64,000 bases of DNA, taken from the NCBI GenBank assembly GCA_009617715.1, contig VTFK01000032.1, forward strand, positions 310,001 to 374,000, written 5' to 3'. Positions 1 to 10,709 of this stretch are shown one piece after another. The position numbers and the translations under genes were made by a program. The notes under the pieces are model-generated. The model saw only the letters and a program-made list of their open reading frames with translations. It was not told the origin of the DNA and ran no database searches. Numbering within the stretch: the first letter of the stretch is position 1; each line of letters begins with the position of its first letter. The stretch comes from Plectrocnemia conspersa (Eukaryota > Arthropoda > Insecta > Trichoptera > Polycentropodidae).

Positions 1-2660
1 TTTATAATCAATAAATCTGTGATTATTTATCATGATTTTTTTTTATTGGAATCATTCATGATGTTTATTCTTTTCAAATAGCTTTGAGTGCAAAATATAT
101 GGGAAAAAATCACGGGATACCAAGTTAACGATCGCTGACCCAGAGATGAATAGGATGATATATTTTTTTTACTATTTTAGTAATACGATATTAGTGACAT
201 TTTTAGCTAAGAGGATTATTATAAAATAGGTACAGAAAATACGCTATTTTATATATTGTAAATAATACAAATTTTGATTAATGTTTTACAACAAAATCGT
301 TTTACTTTACGCAGCAGATGACTCGGCAATTAAAATGTTTCTTTCAATAGAACAAACACGTTTCTTCTTCAAACACCTTGTTAAAACGAAGGCTTCGCAG
401 ATTTCACGAACGAATCGTGACTCGAATCTTCTCGTAAAATACATTACGATAAATTGAGGAAGGAAACTACCGCAGCATAAAATCAATGATCAATGAGAAT
501 GCCGTAGACATAATTTCGAATATTTTATTATGGTTCCAAAAAGGTATCTTAAAGTTGAGTTTCTTGAATTTTGCAGAAATATATTAATCCAATTCTTAAT
601 TAAAACTGTAACAAGTCGCTTAACGACAGACTGTTGTGCAAAGGAACCGACGGAACCGCAGGATCAACCACAAATTTCCAGACTCTGGAACTTTGCGAGG
701 ATCGAAACTTACACGAAACGGCTTTCAGAAGAACCGGATTTTCAGGATCGATAAAATAAATAATAAAAAAACAAGTCTGGTAACGTGAAACGTTGAGGTA
801 GATTTTATTTTTCGGGTGGTCGTCAAATTTAAAAACCTTATAAATTTTAGTCGTACTAAATATGTTTTATGATATTCGGACAGTTGTAATGTACAATATG
901 GTATAAATAACTTGTTTAATAAGCGTACAAACAAAAAACCAACTACGAATACAACTTAAAACTAACCTAATACAGATAACCGATAAGAATCGTGACTTGG
1001 TAACTCGTGTCATATTATATGTCTAGACATTTCGTGATTAGTACTAAAAAATAAATACCACCAATTAAAAATAAAATGTATCTATGTTATAGTATATACC
1101 ATAAAATGGGTAGAGTTTCTTTATATTTGTTAGTATTTTTAGATGTTATAATATATTATTTTTTATTTATTTTTAACGCACCGGAACAGTGCGTTCAATG
1201 ACAAAAAGCATGGCATACATTTCAATATAAAATGACTCAACGTACGTGCCCGAATGTGATGAGTAATATCCAGATACGTAACGGTATTGCTTTTTATATA
1301 TATACATATATATATTATTACATACACATGTTTAACCGATAGGGATCAAAAAATAAAATAAGATGCAATCTGTGCGAACGGGGGTACGGCTGTACCCCAT
1401 ATTTTTTACCTATTTCCTTACTCGTTTTAGATTATGATTTTCTATTTAACATTCAGTATATTTTAAGTTAAAAAATGAAAGCATTTATAGTAACTATATT
1501 TCGGATATCCATCGAGTTTAAATAATAATATGATTGTATCAATTTATTAGAATGTCAACACTTCCTTTTGATCAGTTGTAATACAAAACCACTCTGAGAC
1601 TTTTCCTTTAGTCTTCATCTACATTAAAATCATGTAACTATGTTGACAGCTTTGTATTATTTTGGACATTCAACACCGGAATATGATTTTCATTTTCTCT
1701 AACTTTATACTAAAATAATCGAATTATAGTCATTACAACTTATTTGTAATACTGTATAACAAGTTTTAACATATAATTTTAATAGATAATATAGTTTCCC
1801 AAAATATAAATATTTTTAAATATTTATGTTTTAAATATATTATTTATTTCGATAAGAATTATTAAAAATATGTATACTTATAAATATAATTTTATTATAT
1901 TTTCGAATCTTAGATAAACATGAATGTAGTAGATTATTTATATATTATTTTTTTGTATAGACTTATCATCCTGATAATTATCTTTTTAATCATGATGATT
2001 AAGTGAATTTACTACTAATTTAAAGAAAAACATTTACTAAAAAGCTTATACTATTGAGATAAAAATCAAATGCTAATTCAGTTGATAACGAATAACAACA
2101 GCAAAGTACTTCTAAAATATATTATATTACTGATTTATGTATTTATTAAATAATATTTTATCTGTTGGTTTGTCCATGTGTTCATCTTACACAAACTTAT
2201 ATTTTAACTTTAATGAAATGTAAAATGATTATTCTTTTAATATTTATTAACACTTTTTTTATCGAAAAGTATGTTCTTAACATTTTATTATTAAAAATCT
2301 TACTTAATATAAAATATCGAAATAATATTAAAATTTTTCTCTCTACTTAAAGAATTATAAAAAATTGCTTTGTGAAAATATTTTTTAAATCATGTTTCTT
2401 GATTATTATTTTAAATTAAAGATAATTATTATATAATATAAATATAAAACAATTGTCGAAAAATGAAACAATTTTAAGAAAATGGTAAAAGTACAGTTTC
2501 ACTGATTTATTTAAACAGCAAATGGACGCTACGCATTTTTTTCAGTAAATTTGTATTTTTCAGTGAAGTTATATTTTTACTATTATAAATATAATTTTAT
2601 TAACTAGGTCAGTTAAAATGAATCAAACAATTAATTTATAATTTCAATTAAATATATACA
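1..2660. other. AT-rich non-coding stretch, no gene recognised
   Basis: Strongly AT-rich with frequent stops in all frames; the longest open frames are under 75 codons and resemble nothing I know. A slightly GC-raised patch at about 360-740 has a 74-codon open frame starting at 530, but it has no recognisable motif and no clear splice context. I see no repeat copied elsewhere in the window here. Confidence 0.6.
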
Positions 2661-2665
2661 TACTG

Positions 2666-2727
2666 TAGATCCCCAATAACACGAAAATTGGAGGCGTGCT
2701 ATTTGGGATCGTGTAGTTGGGGGACTA
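2666..2727. repeat. imperfect 62-nt hairpin, alternative pairings
   Basis: The left arm (2666-2684) and right arm (2708-2727) pair over about 19 positions with two mismatches and two G-U pairs; the core is CCCCAA against TTGGGG and ACACGA against TCGTGT. A second inverted match to the left arm lies inside the loop (2695-2709), so two hairpins compete. It is GC-richer than its flanks. It could be a small-RNA precursor or a transposon-end relic; sequence alone cannot decide. Confidence 0.45.
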
Positions 2728-2947
2728 AAAATTTTTCATACATTTGTTACAATTGTACTAAATACGAGAGAAATTAGATATGAAAAAATATGTTTAGATA
2801 AGCACTAATCCAACATTGAAATCATTATTCTTTAAAATCAATAAATAAAATAATATTATCGACTGAAACAATATTATTTGTAATCTCAAATAAATTTATA
2901 AATATTATGTGTGGATATTACCGTTTTTAAAATAAGATATTTAAGCG

Positions 2948-3475
2948 TATTATATACATATAGTCCATCCAAGGTGTTAACGCTCATCATCGTTGTGTTG
3001 GAAATAAGGGTGCGTGTACGCATGCATGCATACATATACAGTTTTCCGCGAATTTGCTTACACCGATAGGAGAACGTTACCAAGACTAAATCAGGGCTGT
3101 TTTAAGAGTAGGGTGACCATATGTTGGAAATTGAATTAAAAATTATAATGGATTATATTTTTATTATAAATTATTGTCATGTGGTGTAATTTTGTAATCA
3201 ATAAAACAATTCCTGTAATATTCTATTGGTATTTTTAAAAATATTATATTAAACAGATATTCAACCTGGAGAGTGATTCTAAAACTGCTATCATGTTTTT
3301 TAGTCAATATGTATAAGTAAGAAAGTGATATTTTACACTTTCCTTAACAAATTAAATTAAAAAAGTAGAAATTGCACCTATAATTCACATGGTCACCTTA
3401 TTATTTTTTTCTTGCCAATACTGTGACGATGAGCGTTCATATCTTGAACGGACTGTACATATATATGGGCTTATA
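2948..3475. mobile_element. nested inverted-repeat (MITE-like) element
   Basis: About 45-50 bp near 2948-2998 recur as a diverged reverse complement near 3424-3475; both contain AACGCTCATC followed by A/G TCG. Inside this pair a second, shorter inverted pair occurs: GGTGACCATATG at 3112-3123 and, inverted, CACATGGTCACC at 3386-3397. The interior is AT-rich and non-coding. This looks like a non-autonomous DNA transposon with another inserted in it, or one element with a complex terminus. No clear target-site duplication was found. Confidence 0.45.
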
Positions 3476-3580
3476 TTTAGTCCTCTTTGTTAAGGAGAGC
3501 ATTATGTATCATACAGTTCATCAGAACACTGATAATATCTAAGCCTAATAATAAAACTGGAAACTGGAGTTATCAGGAGC

Positions 3581-3802
3581 TTAATTAAAAAATCTTAAAC
3601 CGTCCTCGAAACCATTTGCGATAAACTTTGAACTTAGAAAAGTGGCCTGAAACTTCACAATTATATGATTCATCAACGAGCATTCTATGAATTTTGACTG
3701 CAAGACCTTATTGGCTCTTCCGACCCTACTAGAAAAGTAATTAAACCTCTCTGGCAAAAATTGTGTTGATAACATCAAACAATGTCTTTCGCATGTGTGC
3801 AC
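3581..3802 (-). other. unassigned 73-codon open frame
   Basis: A minus-strand open frame containing the stretch RVGRANKVLQSKF and ending in FEDGLRFF. It is more peptide-like than its AT-rich surroundings and could be a relic of a retrotransposon first ORF, but I cannot match it to a family. No conserved start context or splice signals stand out. It may be a chance frame. Confidence 0.15.
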
Positions 3803-3869
3803 ATTTTAAATTGTAATAGCCGGATTAAATAAATCTGATTTTTTAATCTGACCTCATACACTATGCATC

Positions 3870-4200
3870 GAAACCGCCCCACGTCCGAAACGCACAATCC
3901 CCCGCAACTCTGTGATTCATGCCACACAATCCAGGCACTTTATGAGCGTGCATAAATTAAAGCGCATAATTTCGGTTTGATGTCAAAACGGCGCCATCAA
4001 TCATAGTTTTTTAGTATGTATGTGAGAGTGAGAGAGATTGTCTGTCATGTATTCGGCACGAGATAAAATGGCTCTGGTGCACCAGGCGGCCGTCAGATAA
4101 ATCAATTGCAGTCGATCCGCCCATCGAAGCCCAGCCTACTCTTGAATCTTCCGCAACGTACTATAGATGGACCACCAGCGATAGACGAATTATATACTAG
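3870..4200. other. GC-raised non-coding island
   Basis: A locally GC-rich block in AT-rich DNA, with Hox/Cdx-like sites (TTTATGAGCG, CATAAATTAA), a GAGAGTGAGAGAG tract near 4023-4037 that resembles a GAGA-factor site, and GGCGCC dyads. No open frame of note. It is a candidate cis-regulatory element on composition and motifs only. Confidence 0.3.
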
Positions 4201-4502
4201 GTCCTTCTATATCCGTTACATGACTAAAAACCTGTGCACATTAATCCGCCATTGAAATTATGTATCAATCTAGTATATTATATTTAATATAAATTATAGT
4301 ATATGAAATAACTACTACAAACTATAAGGTATATAAATATAAGCATTACTACCCACAAAGTAATGTGCCGTTAATTTTAAAATTAATTATAAAAAAAAAA
4401 ATTCAGTCAGCAAATACAATATGATGAATTTCACGTTTAGATTTATTTTTTTATATATTATATTTCTCTATTTCAACCATACGTTAGTAATGGTAATCTG
4501 AT

Positions 4503-4606
4503 TTCGCTTGATTCTCGCAGTATGAGGCAGGCGCGTCGCCTTGTTCTCGTCGCTTAGTGCGTATGGAACCCACAAACATTGTTTTCACGCCTTACCAATA
4601 TTTTTG
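4503..4606. repeat. dispersed 104-bp repeat, copy A
   Basis: About 90 percent identical, in the same orientation, to 51635-51738. The shared core reads GAGGCAGGCGCGTCGCCTTG and continues through a CGTCGCTTAGTGCG block. On the minus strand both copies can encode a tail ending RREQGDAPAS, which is interrupted sooner here. The GC content contrasts with the flanks. Probably part of a transposable element of unidentified type. Confidence 0.6.
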
Positions 4607-4771
4607 CTGCTCTTAAATGTCTATAAAATTCAACTCGACAGTTGCGAAACGTCCATTTTCTTTTCAATCCAAAAGGTTCTGAAACAAATAGTTTTAGAAC
4701 TTTCATTAGGTCAAGTATCTAAAATACATTTTAATCAAACTCATCTCTCAGAGGAAAATAAGCTGTAGAAG

Positions 4772-5776
4772 AAGTACAGACAGACATCTCGTGTATTGCT
4801 CCATAGATGTTTATCAAATTATATTCAAACCACTTCGGATACAAAAGCATTGGTCAAAATATATTCAAACCGAATTTTGGTTAATAGGAGAGCGCAAAAA
4901 CAATTATCACTTCTCATCTAACGTTCATATAAAGTATTTTGTAACAATATTACGGTTTAAAATAAGAGAGAATTGAATAAATCGTATCTAAACCGAATTC
5001 TGACCAATAGGAGAGCGCAAAAAACAATTATCTCTTCTCAGAAGTCAAAAATCCTCGTCAAAAGCAATAAAATCGTACAACAAGGACCGCTGAGAGCGAA
5101 CCCAGGTCAGAGAAAAGCAATGATTCGGGTCTTGAATAAATCGTAATATATTTTCTTGAATAAAAATAATACAAATAAATATAAATATTAGCCACCTTTT
5201 TCTACATTTTTTCTAAAAAATAATATTTTATGCCAAATATTTTTATTAGGCATTAAAAATTATTAAATATATCTACTCATAATATTTATCTGAAAATAAG
5301 TCGTGTTTTTTTTTGTGCTGCTCAGTGTTGCCAAATAGTGAATTTCAAGTCCAGGTCAAAAGCAATAAAATCGTGTCATCGCGGTGAAAACGCTCGATTA
5401 TCAAGCATTTATATTAATACTTTTTATAAAAATATTACTAATGAGAATCGAATAAAGTACATCTAAACCAATTTTTGACCAATAGGAGAGCGCAAAAAAC
5501 AATTATCACTTCTCAGAAGTCAAAAATCCACGTCAAAAGCAATAAAATCGTGCCGTCACCGTCGCACTGCGACGGCGCCGACACGATTTTATTGCTTTTG
5601 ACGTGAATTTTTGCCTTCTGAGAAGTGATAATTGTTTTTGCGCTCTCCTATTGACCAAAATTCGGTTTGAATATATTTTGACCAATGCTCTTGTATCCGA
5701 AGAGGTTCGAATATACTTTGATAAACACTTTAATATCTATGGAGCAATATACAATATGTAATGCCTGTCTGTACTT
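4772..5776. mobile_element. 1-kb foldback DNA element, copy 1
   Basis: The outer ends (4772-4912 and about 5612-5776) are inverted repeats of roughly 140-165 bp sharing AAGTACAGACAG at the termini and the arm motif AATAGGAGAGCGCAAAAA. Further direct-orientation arms sit at 4958-5083 and 5430-5566, and the inverted arm at 5568-5690. The last two form a very long hairpin whose apex is the GC-rich palindrome CCGTCGCA-C-TGCGACGG centred on 5567. There is no coding capacity, so this is a non-autonomous foldback/MITE-type element. A second copy lies at 37776-39970 (split) and a fragment at 58588-58693. The target-site duplication could not be established. Confidence 0.75.
5340..5702. repeat. long hairpin unit shared with 37776-38160
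   Basis: This part of the foldback element, from GTGTTGCCAAATAGTG through the apex at 5567 to the arm near 5700, is found as its reverse complement at 37776-38130. The stem arms (about 5462-5566 and 5568-5673) match over roughly 100 bp with few mismatches. Conservation of the whole stem-loop in two distant copies shows it is the mobile unit, not a chance palindrome. Confidence 0.75.
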
Positions 5777-5789
5777 ATTTTTTTTTAGA

Positions 5790-6426
5790 TGATATTGTCA
5801 AATACTTCAATATATGCACATCTATCAAATTGCTTAATACATGTTAAAAATAATTCAAACTTCAAAGGTTGGTGCTGCGCCAGTTGTTGGAAGCTAATAG
5901 CCATGAACGAATAAACATGTGCTCCTCTTTTAAGCCGTTATGATTAGAAGTCGTTTCTTTATCGCATTAAAGAAAAAAGAAAAATGAATACTTCTTAGAC
6001 TGGAATCTATTCAGTCTGAGCTGTGATGAAACGTTGATACCTAAATATTAATTTTGATGCGATTAAATATTTAGTTTTTCACTAAAAAAACTATTTTTAA
6101 TATTATTCATAATAAGTATTATGATTACAACTGCAATCGACCATCTGAGATTATGTTTTACTTATTTGTATTAATCTTATAGAATAATCTTTTATCTGAA
6201 TACTTAAAGCAAATAAGTTATATAAATATGTTTTAATAGCAAAGCAAACTTATGTTTATTGTTTGTTTAGTGATATATGATGTTATTAACTTTGAACTAT
6301 TAGAACGTAATCAAACGATAAGTATAGATATTTACTATCAGTATTAAACGTTATTGATTAAAACATTAAACTTCGTAATAATTTTTATATATTTATATAT
6401 TAGCCTATTAGACAGTAAATAAATAG

Positions 6427-6467
<41 letters not shown>

Positions 6468-7085
6468 TATATATTTATATATTAGCCGATTAGACAGTAA
6501 ATAAATAGTTATATATTCAATTCAGGTATTCAGTCTCGTCTTATTCAAAGTCGTGTTTAATTAGTCGTGCCATGCATGGATACTGCAATTAATGCTTTTT
6601 TAGTAAAAGTAGAACGCATGAGTATCGTGCACGACTTATTTCATACGTGCAATTATTTATATACAAAAAAATATTTATAAATTGAAAAAATATTCATTCC
6701 TGTATTGTATATTTTATTTTATGTAAATTAAGAAAGGTAACCTATGTATAAAAAATATTTGTGCTGGTATTTTACATCTGTCAGCAAGCACATTGCGCAT
6801 TGAGTTACGATCGATTTTTTTGACCCTGTAGATAATATGATTAAGAATACTGGTTTTTATTAAAAATATACTATACAATAAAAAGATACATTTGCTTATA
6901 ATAAAATCATATTTATTTTATCACAAAATACTTTACAGCTTTTTCGTGGTATATTTTACTGTCAGAAAATATTATTATAATATTATTTTTTTTTTTTAAC
7001 AAAAAAGACAAAAATGGATGCTATAGAAGTTCAAGATTTAATGTGCAGAAAATTATGTCTGGGATTTAGAGAGAAATTTATATGT
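5790..7085. other. AT-rich non-coding stretch
   Basis: No gene recognised. It holds a (TA)n microsatellite with duplicated flanks (6382-6515) and a bulged hairpin at about 6562-6636 whose arms are TAGTCGTGC and GCACGACTTA, with a CATGCATG palindrome in the left-arm bulge. Confidence 0.55.
6382..6515. repeat. (TA)n tract flanked by a direct duplication
   Basis: A roughly 50-bp sequence including TTAGCCTATTAGACAGTAAA at 6382-6432 is repeated from 6463 (TTAGCCGATTAGACAGTAAA), with about 18 TA dinucleotides between. The spacing is about 82 bp. This looks like a tandem duplication whose junction expanded into a microsatellite. Confidence 0.8.
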
Positions 7086-7089
7086 TTAA

Positions 7090-7546
7090 TTTGCATTATG
7101 CGTATTATAAATGTTGAGAAAATTAGTAAAATAATTATATTATTGAGTGCCGCATCAGTTAAGTGTGAAAACAATTTAAACCTAATAAGAACAGCTTATT
7201 AATGGCGATGAAAAGTGGATTCAATACAACAACGTTTGTTGAAATAAATAATAATTACAATGAAGTAAGTCAGTAAAGATCATAGAAAAATTTATATTAC
7301 ATACAGATACGATAATGTTGTATATATAGTGGGATTAGAAGGGTATCGTATACTAAGAGCTACTGTTACTAAATTAAAGTAATAATTCCACTAAGTACTG
7401 TTTGCAATTCAATAATACAAATCGATAGGAAGAGAACAAAGAGAGTAGATTAAAAGGCATCGTGTTTCACTAAAACAATGCTATAGATTCTTAATAAAAT
7501 GTGTTACTATTTGATTGGGATGTTTTAAAGCATTCAGCATGCAACT
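7090..7546 (+). pseudogene. decayed mariner transposase fragment
   Basis: A mariner-family (Tc1/mariner) transposase relic readable only by switching frames. In order I see VPHQLSVK near 7150-7170 (the WVPHEL-type motif), GDEKWIQYNN at about 7203-7233 (context of the first catalytic Asp), a WD-KGIVY-like stretch near 7330-7350, a KGIVFH-NNA stretch around 7461-7488 that degrades the HHDNARPH motif (the second catalytic Asp lost), and FDWDVLKH at about 7511-7534. Stops and indels are numerous and the region between the first two motifs is deleted. The sequence stops abruptly where the TGCCTGC-ended element begins at about 7550, so that element inserted into, or replaced the end of, this mariner. 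It is much older than the mariner at 9434-10707. Confidence 0.7.
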
Positions 7547-7549
7547 AAA

Positions 7550-8218
7550 TGCCTGCGCTACACTCTCTGGAAGTTGTCCGAACCGAAGTTACAACTGAAG
7601 TCGGCCGAAACCTACGACTTCGAGTAAGCGACCACACTGCCGGAAATTTCATATGCCGTCCGGACGGCGGCTTCTGTCACGTACAGCTGGCAAAAATGTG
7701 CCAAATAATCGCAATTTTTAAATTGTCATATTATCAAAATTACATAAAAGTTTGTGTGGGCGCTCATTAATACAATATCAGTGAAAACTTTTCGGTCGTA
7801 AATATTCAATTTACGCAAAATCTTTGTCGGCTTTTGCAAAATGCCATAATGCATAAAAATGATACTTCAGGATACGAACACCACGTCTGTGACTATCCTA
7901 GAATTTGTCGCCATCGATTCTAAATAAGAATTCGTTATGGTGTGACATTTATATTAACTGATCTAGGAAAATACACAAGGATATTCGAAACGATTTTTTT
8001 TAACAAAAGCAAGTACAACTAATTATTTAATTTTATATGAAAAAAAATATATAAACGATATCTGTTAGAAGAATATACTATCAAAAATATAAGTAATCCC
8101 CTTTGGTGCCCTAAAATATTCAAAGATGTCAGTAAGAGTCTGTTGAAGTCCCCGATAAACATGTGGTATTATAGCTTGATCACGTGACCACGATGCAGCG
8201 CTCGACATGCGCGTTAAC
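7550..8218. mobile_element. TGCCTGC-ended DNA element, copy 1 (3'-truncated)
   Basis: High identity with 57551-58230 across about 670 bp, starting at the same terminus (TGCCTGCGCTACACTCTCTG here). Similarity ends near 8218, after GCGCGTTAAC; the right terminus present in copy 2 is missing. Small indels separate the copies, for example a deletion near 7690. The 73-codon frame at 7549 is not conserved as an open frame in the other copy, so it is probably not a gene. Non-autonomous element, family not certain. Confidence 0.75.
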
Positions 8219-8630
8219 AACGCATGGCGCATAATATAATACATAATATTTCTATCTTATTTCTTTACTTATAATAAAATACATAAAATTATTATATGTC
8301 TACCAGTGTTTCAAAAAAAAAAAAATACTCATCTGCCATGAGAGCAACTCTGAGTAAGATTTTTTTATAGATATTTTATATATTTATTTATTCCTTTTTA
8401 ATTAAATAAATCATGCACTATTAAAATTTATAGAAACGATCTAGATCAGCTCCTCACAGCTGACATTAAATAGATCACTGTATAATGACAGTTTATTAAG
8501 CTCGAAAAATGTTTTTAATAACAATATAAGCCGCAAACGGATCATATCAAATTGTTTACTTTGAATGTAAACTATATTATGATTGCATTGAATATTTGAA
8601 AGTTATATTTCTAATAATAAAACCATTAAA
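8219..8630. other. AT-rich non-coding stretch
   Basis: No gene, repeat copy or strong motif recognised; only A/T tracts and short palindromes. Confidence 0.5.
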
Positions 8631-9330
8631 CCGATTCGCTTCGGACGATTACTGTAATTTCTAAAACAAGTTTAGTTCACCGGCGCTGTTGCTAAACGTC
8701 AACTTAAATGAGACAGTTAAATTTAACCGCGCTCTCTGGCCGCAACAAATTCGTTTTTATTTCGCAAAAAAAAGCATCGCACCAAAACAATATTTTTTAT
8801 ATTAATTCTATACATTCTCGAAAGCACGTCGTGCATTATTTCGCCGCCGGCTACCAATAAAGCATTCCGTTCATAAAATAAATATTATTTATTAGACGTT
8901 ACGCGATAACCGTAGGCGGTCCCGGAGCGCGATTATAAATCCCCCCATAATAGCGCCACCTACCGTTTCACAGAATTGATAGAAACGAGTATTATATGAT
9001 AATAAATTCCCCTTTGTATCGGTGTGCACAAATGTGTATGTGTGTGACCCTGTGACCTAATTTAATACGTTCGCTAATTAGGTAGGAATTTTCGCGGATT
9101 TCGTCCGATGGGCCATAATTAATTATGCAAATGAACGCACGACTATAAATTATTTGTGTGTATGGGGGCGTTGTATATTTTGTCGTGTATTATATTACTC
9201 ACAGTGTTATTATATTTATGAATATGTGGAAATTTACATTGAAATGTCAACGACTACGCTCGCTCTCGCCTCTTCGCAGAGCTTCGCCGTAAATAAACGT
9301 GAAATTTTAACTTACAAATTTTTATTTTCC
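8630..9330. promoter_or_regulatory. GC-raised candidate regulatory block
   Basis: GC content rises clearly above the flanks and no repeat copies occur elsewhere in the window. Motifs visible: TAGCGCCACCT at 8951-8961, whose reverse complement AGGTGGCGCTA resembles the Drosophila CTCF core; ATGCAAAT (POU octamer) next to AATTAATTA at about 9116-9132; and AACGTGAAAT near 9298. No convincing ORF. I infer conserved non-coding or insulator/enhancer DNA; conservation cannot be tested here. Confidence 0.35.
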
Positions 9331-9433
9331 CCTCGTGATGAGTTTTATTTATGTTTAATATGTATGAGAGAAGATAATATAATTTCTTAACTGACGCTTG
9401 ACAATACTTAAAATTATATAAAAGTATATACTA

Positions 9434-10707
9434 TTGGGTTGATGCAAAAGTTATGACCGTTTTTTATGATCCTAGGTAAAAAAAAATTTTCTTCAGAAAT
9501 GATGAATAGTATCTTCTTGTAAATGATTCCATTGTATAAAGGATACTTTCCCTCTACTTTCTATTCAGTTTTGGCCTGGCCAGAGTACAGTGAAGAGCCC
9601 TTGTATTTTTTCAAAATGTCGGTCGAGAAAGTGCATTTACGTCATTGTTTACTTTATGAATTTTGTAAAGACAATACCGCGAGTGTGGCAACCAAAAACA
9701 TTTGCGAAGTGTATGGTGCATATGTCATCAAAGTTCGACAGGTACGAAGATGGTTTACAAAATTCCGATCTGGGGATTTTTTACTAATTGATAAACCACG
9801 TACCGGGCGGCCATTTAAGTCTGATGACGACAAGTTAAAGTCATAATAGACACCAATCCATGTCTAACCACCAGGGAGATCGCGTCGATGATGGGAGTCA
9901 ACCAAAACCGTATTAAGACATTTGAGGCGTATGGGGATGGTTTCGCGGTACGACGTTTGATACCTCATCAATTGTTGGCTGCCAATTTATTGGATTGTGT
10001 TTCAACGTGCGTTGCTTTTGAGTGCGAGACAAAAAACATGAACCTTTTTTTGCATCGTTTGGTAACGGAGATGAGAAATGGGTCGTGTACAACAACGTGA
10101 CAAGAAAAGACATTGGGCTATACCTGGACAAGCCCCATTAACAACTTCGAAGGCCGAAATCCATAAAAAAGTTATGCTCTGTGTTTGGTAGGATTGTAAG
10201 GGTATTGTGTATTTTGAACTCTTAGAACGCAAACAATTACAGCAGAACGATATTGTCAGAAATTATCCAAATTGAACATCGCCCTTCAAAAGGATAGACC
10301 AGAATTGGTAAACAGAAAAGGGGTAGTGTTTCACCACGACAACGCGCGACCACATGGCTATGATGACCCAACACAAGCTAAATGAGTTGAATTGGGATGT
10401 TATCAAGCATCCACCGTATTCTCGGATCTTGCTTCTTCCGATTATCATTTATTCCGATCACTGAAAATTTTTTTAAATGATAAAAAATTTGATACAATAG
10501 AGCAGGTAAAAACATCCCTTACTACATTTTTCGCATCAAAATCCACGGAATTTTACACTAATGGTATTAATAAGTTGATAGAAAGATGGAAGAAGGTTAT
10601 AAGAACTGATGGAAATTATATAATTGATTAAATAAATAATATAAATCTAAAAAAAAAATATTTAATTGTATATGTAAAAAACGGTCATAACTTTTGCATC
10701 AACCCAA
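9434..10707 (+). mobile_element. full-length mariner element with perfect termini
   Basis: A 1274-bp Tc1/mariner-superfamily element. The terminal inverted repeats are 33 bp and identical (9434-9466 and 10675-10707), beginning TTGGGTTGATGCAAAAGTTA. A TA dinucleotide flanks each side (9432-9433 and 10708-10709), the target-site duplication expected for mariner. Length and terminus placement are those of a complete element. Internally it carries one transposase gene, which is broken. Intact termini with a dead gene mean it could be moved only by a transposase supplied elsewhere. Confidence 0.93.
9616..10631 (+). pseudogene. mariner transposase, frameshifted
   Basis: Transposase of the D,D34D mariner group, which cuts and pastes the surrounding element. 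The ATG at 9616 opens MSVEKVHLRH, followed by the DNA-binding helix-turn-helix region and KPRTGRP near 9795-9815. Frame breaks occur at about 9842, about 10068 (just before DEKWVVYNN), an in-frame TAG replacing a Trp codon near 10189, about 10225, about 10353 and about 10424. Catalytic Asp positions: 10070 (DEKW), 10338-10340 (HHDNARPH) and 10440-10442 (SSDYHLF). Asp 2 and Asp 3 are 34 codons apart, one residue short of the canonical spacing because of two small deletions totalling 3 nt. The C-terminus ends at TAA 10629-10631. The gene cannot make active enzyme, but decay is modest. Confidence 0.92.
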
Positions 10708-10709
10708 TA

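Noticed and set aside
290..340. Reading LYAADDSAI, resembling the YADD/FADD catalytic motif of reverse transcriptases
   Set aside because: There is an extra Ala, and neither the upstream VPQGS region nor downstream thumb sequence is recognisable; most likely chance.
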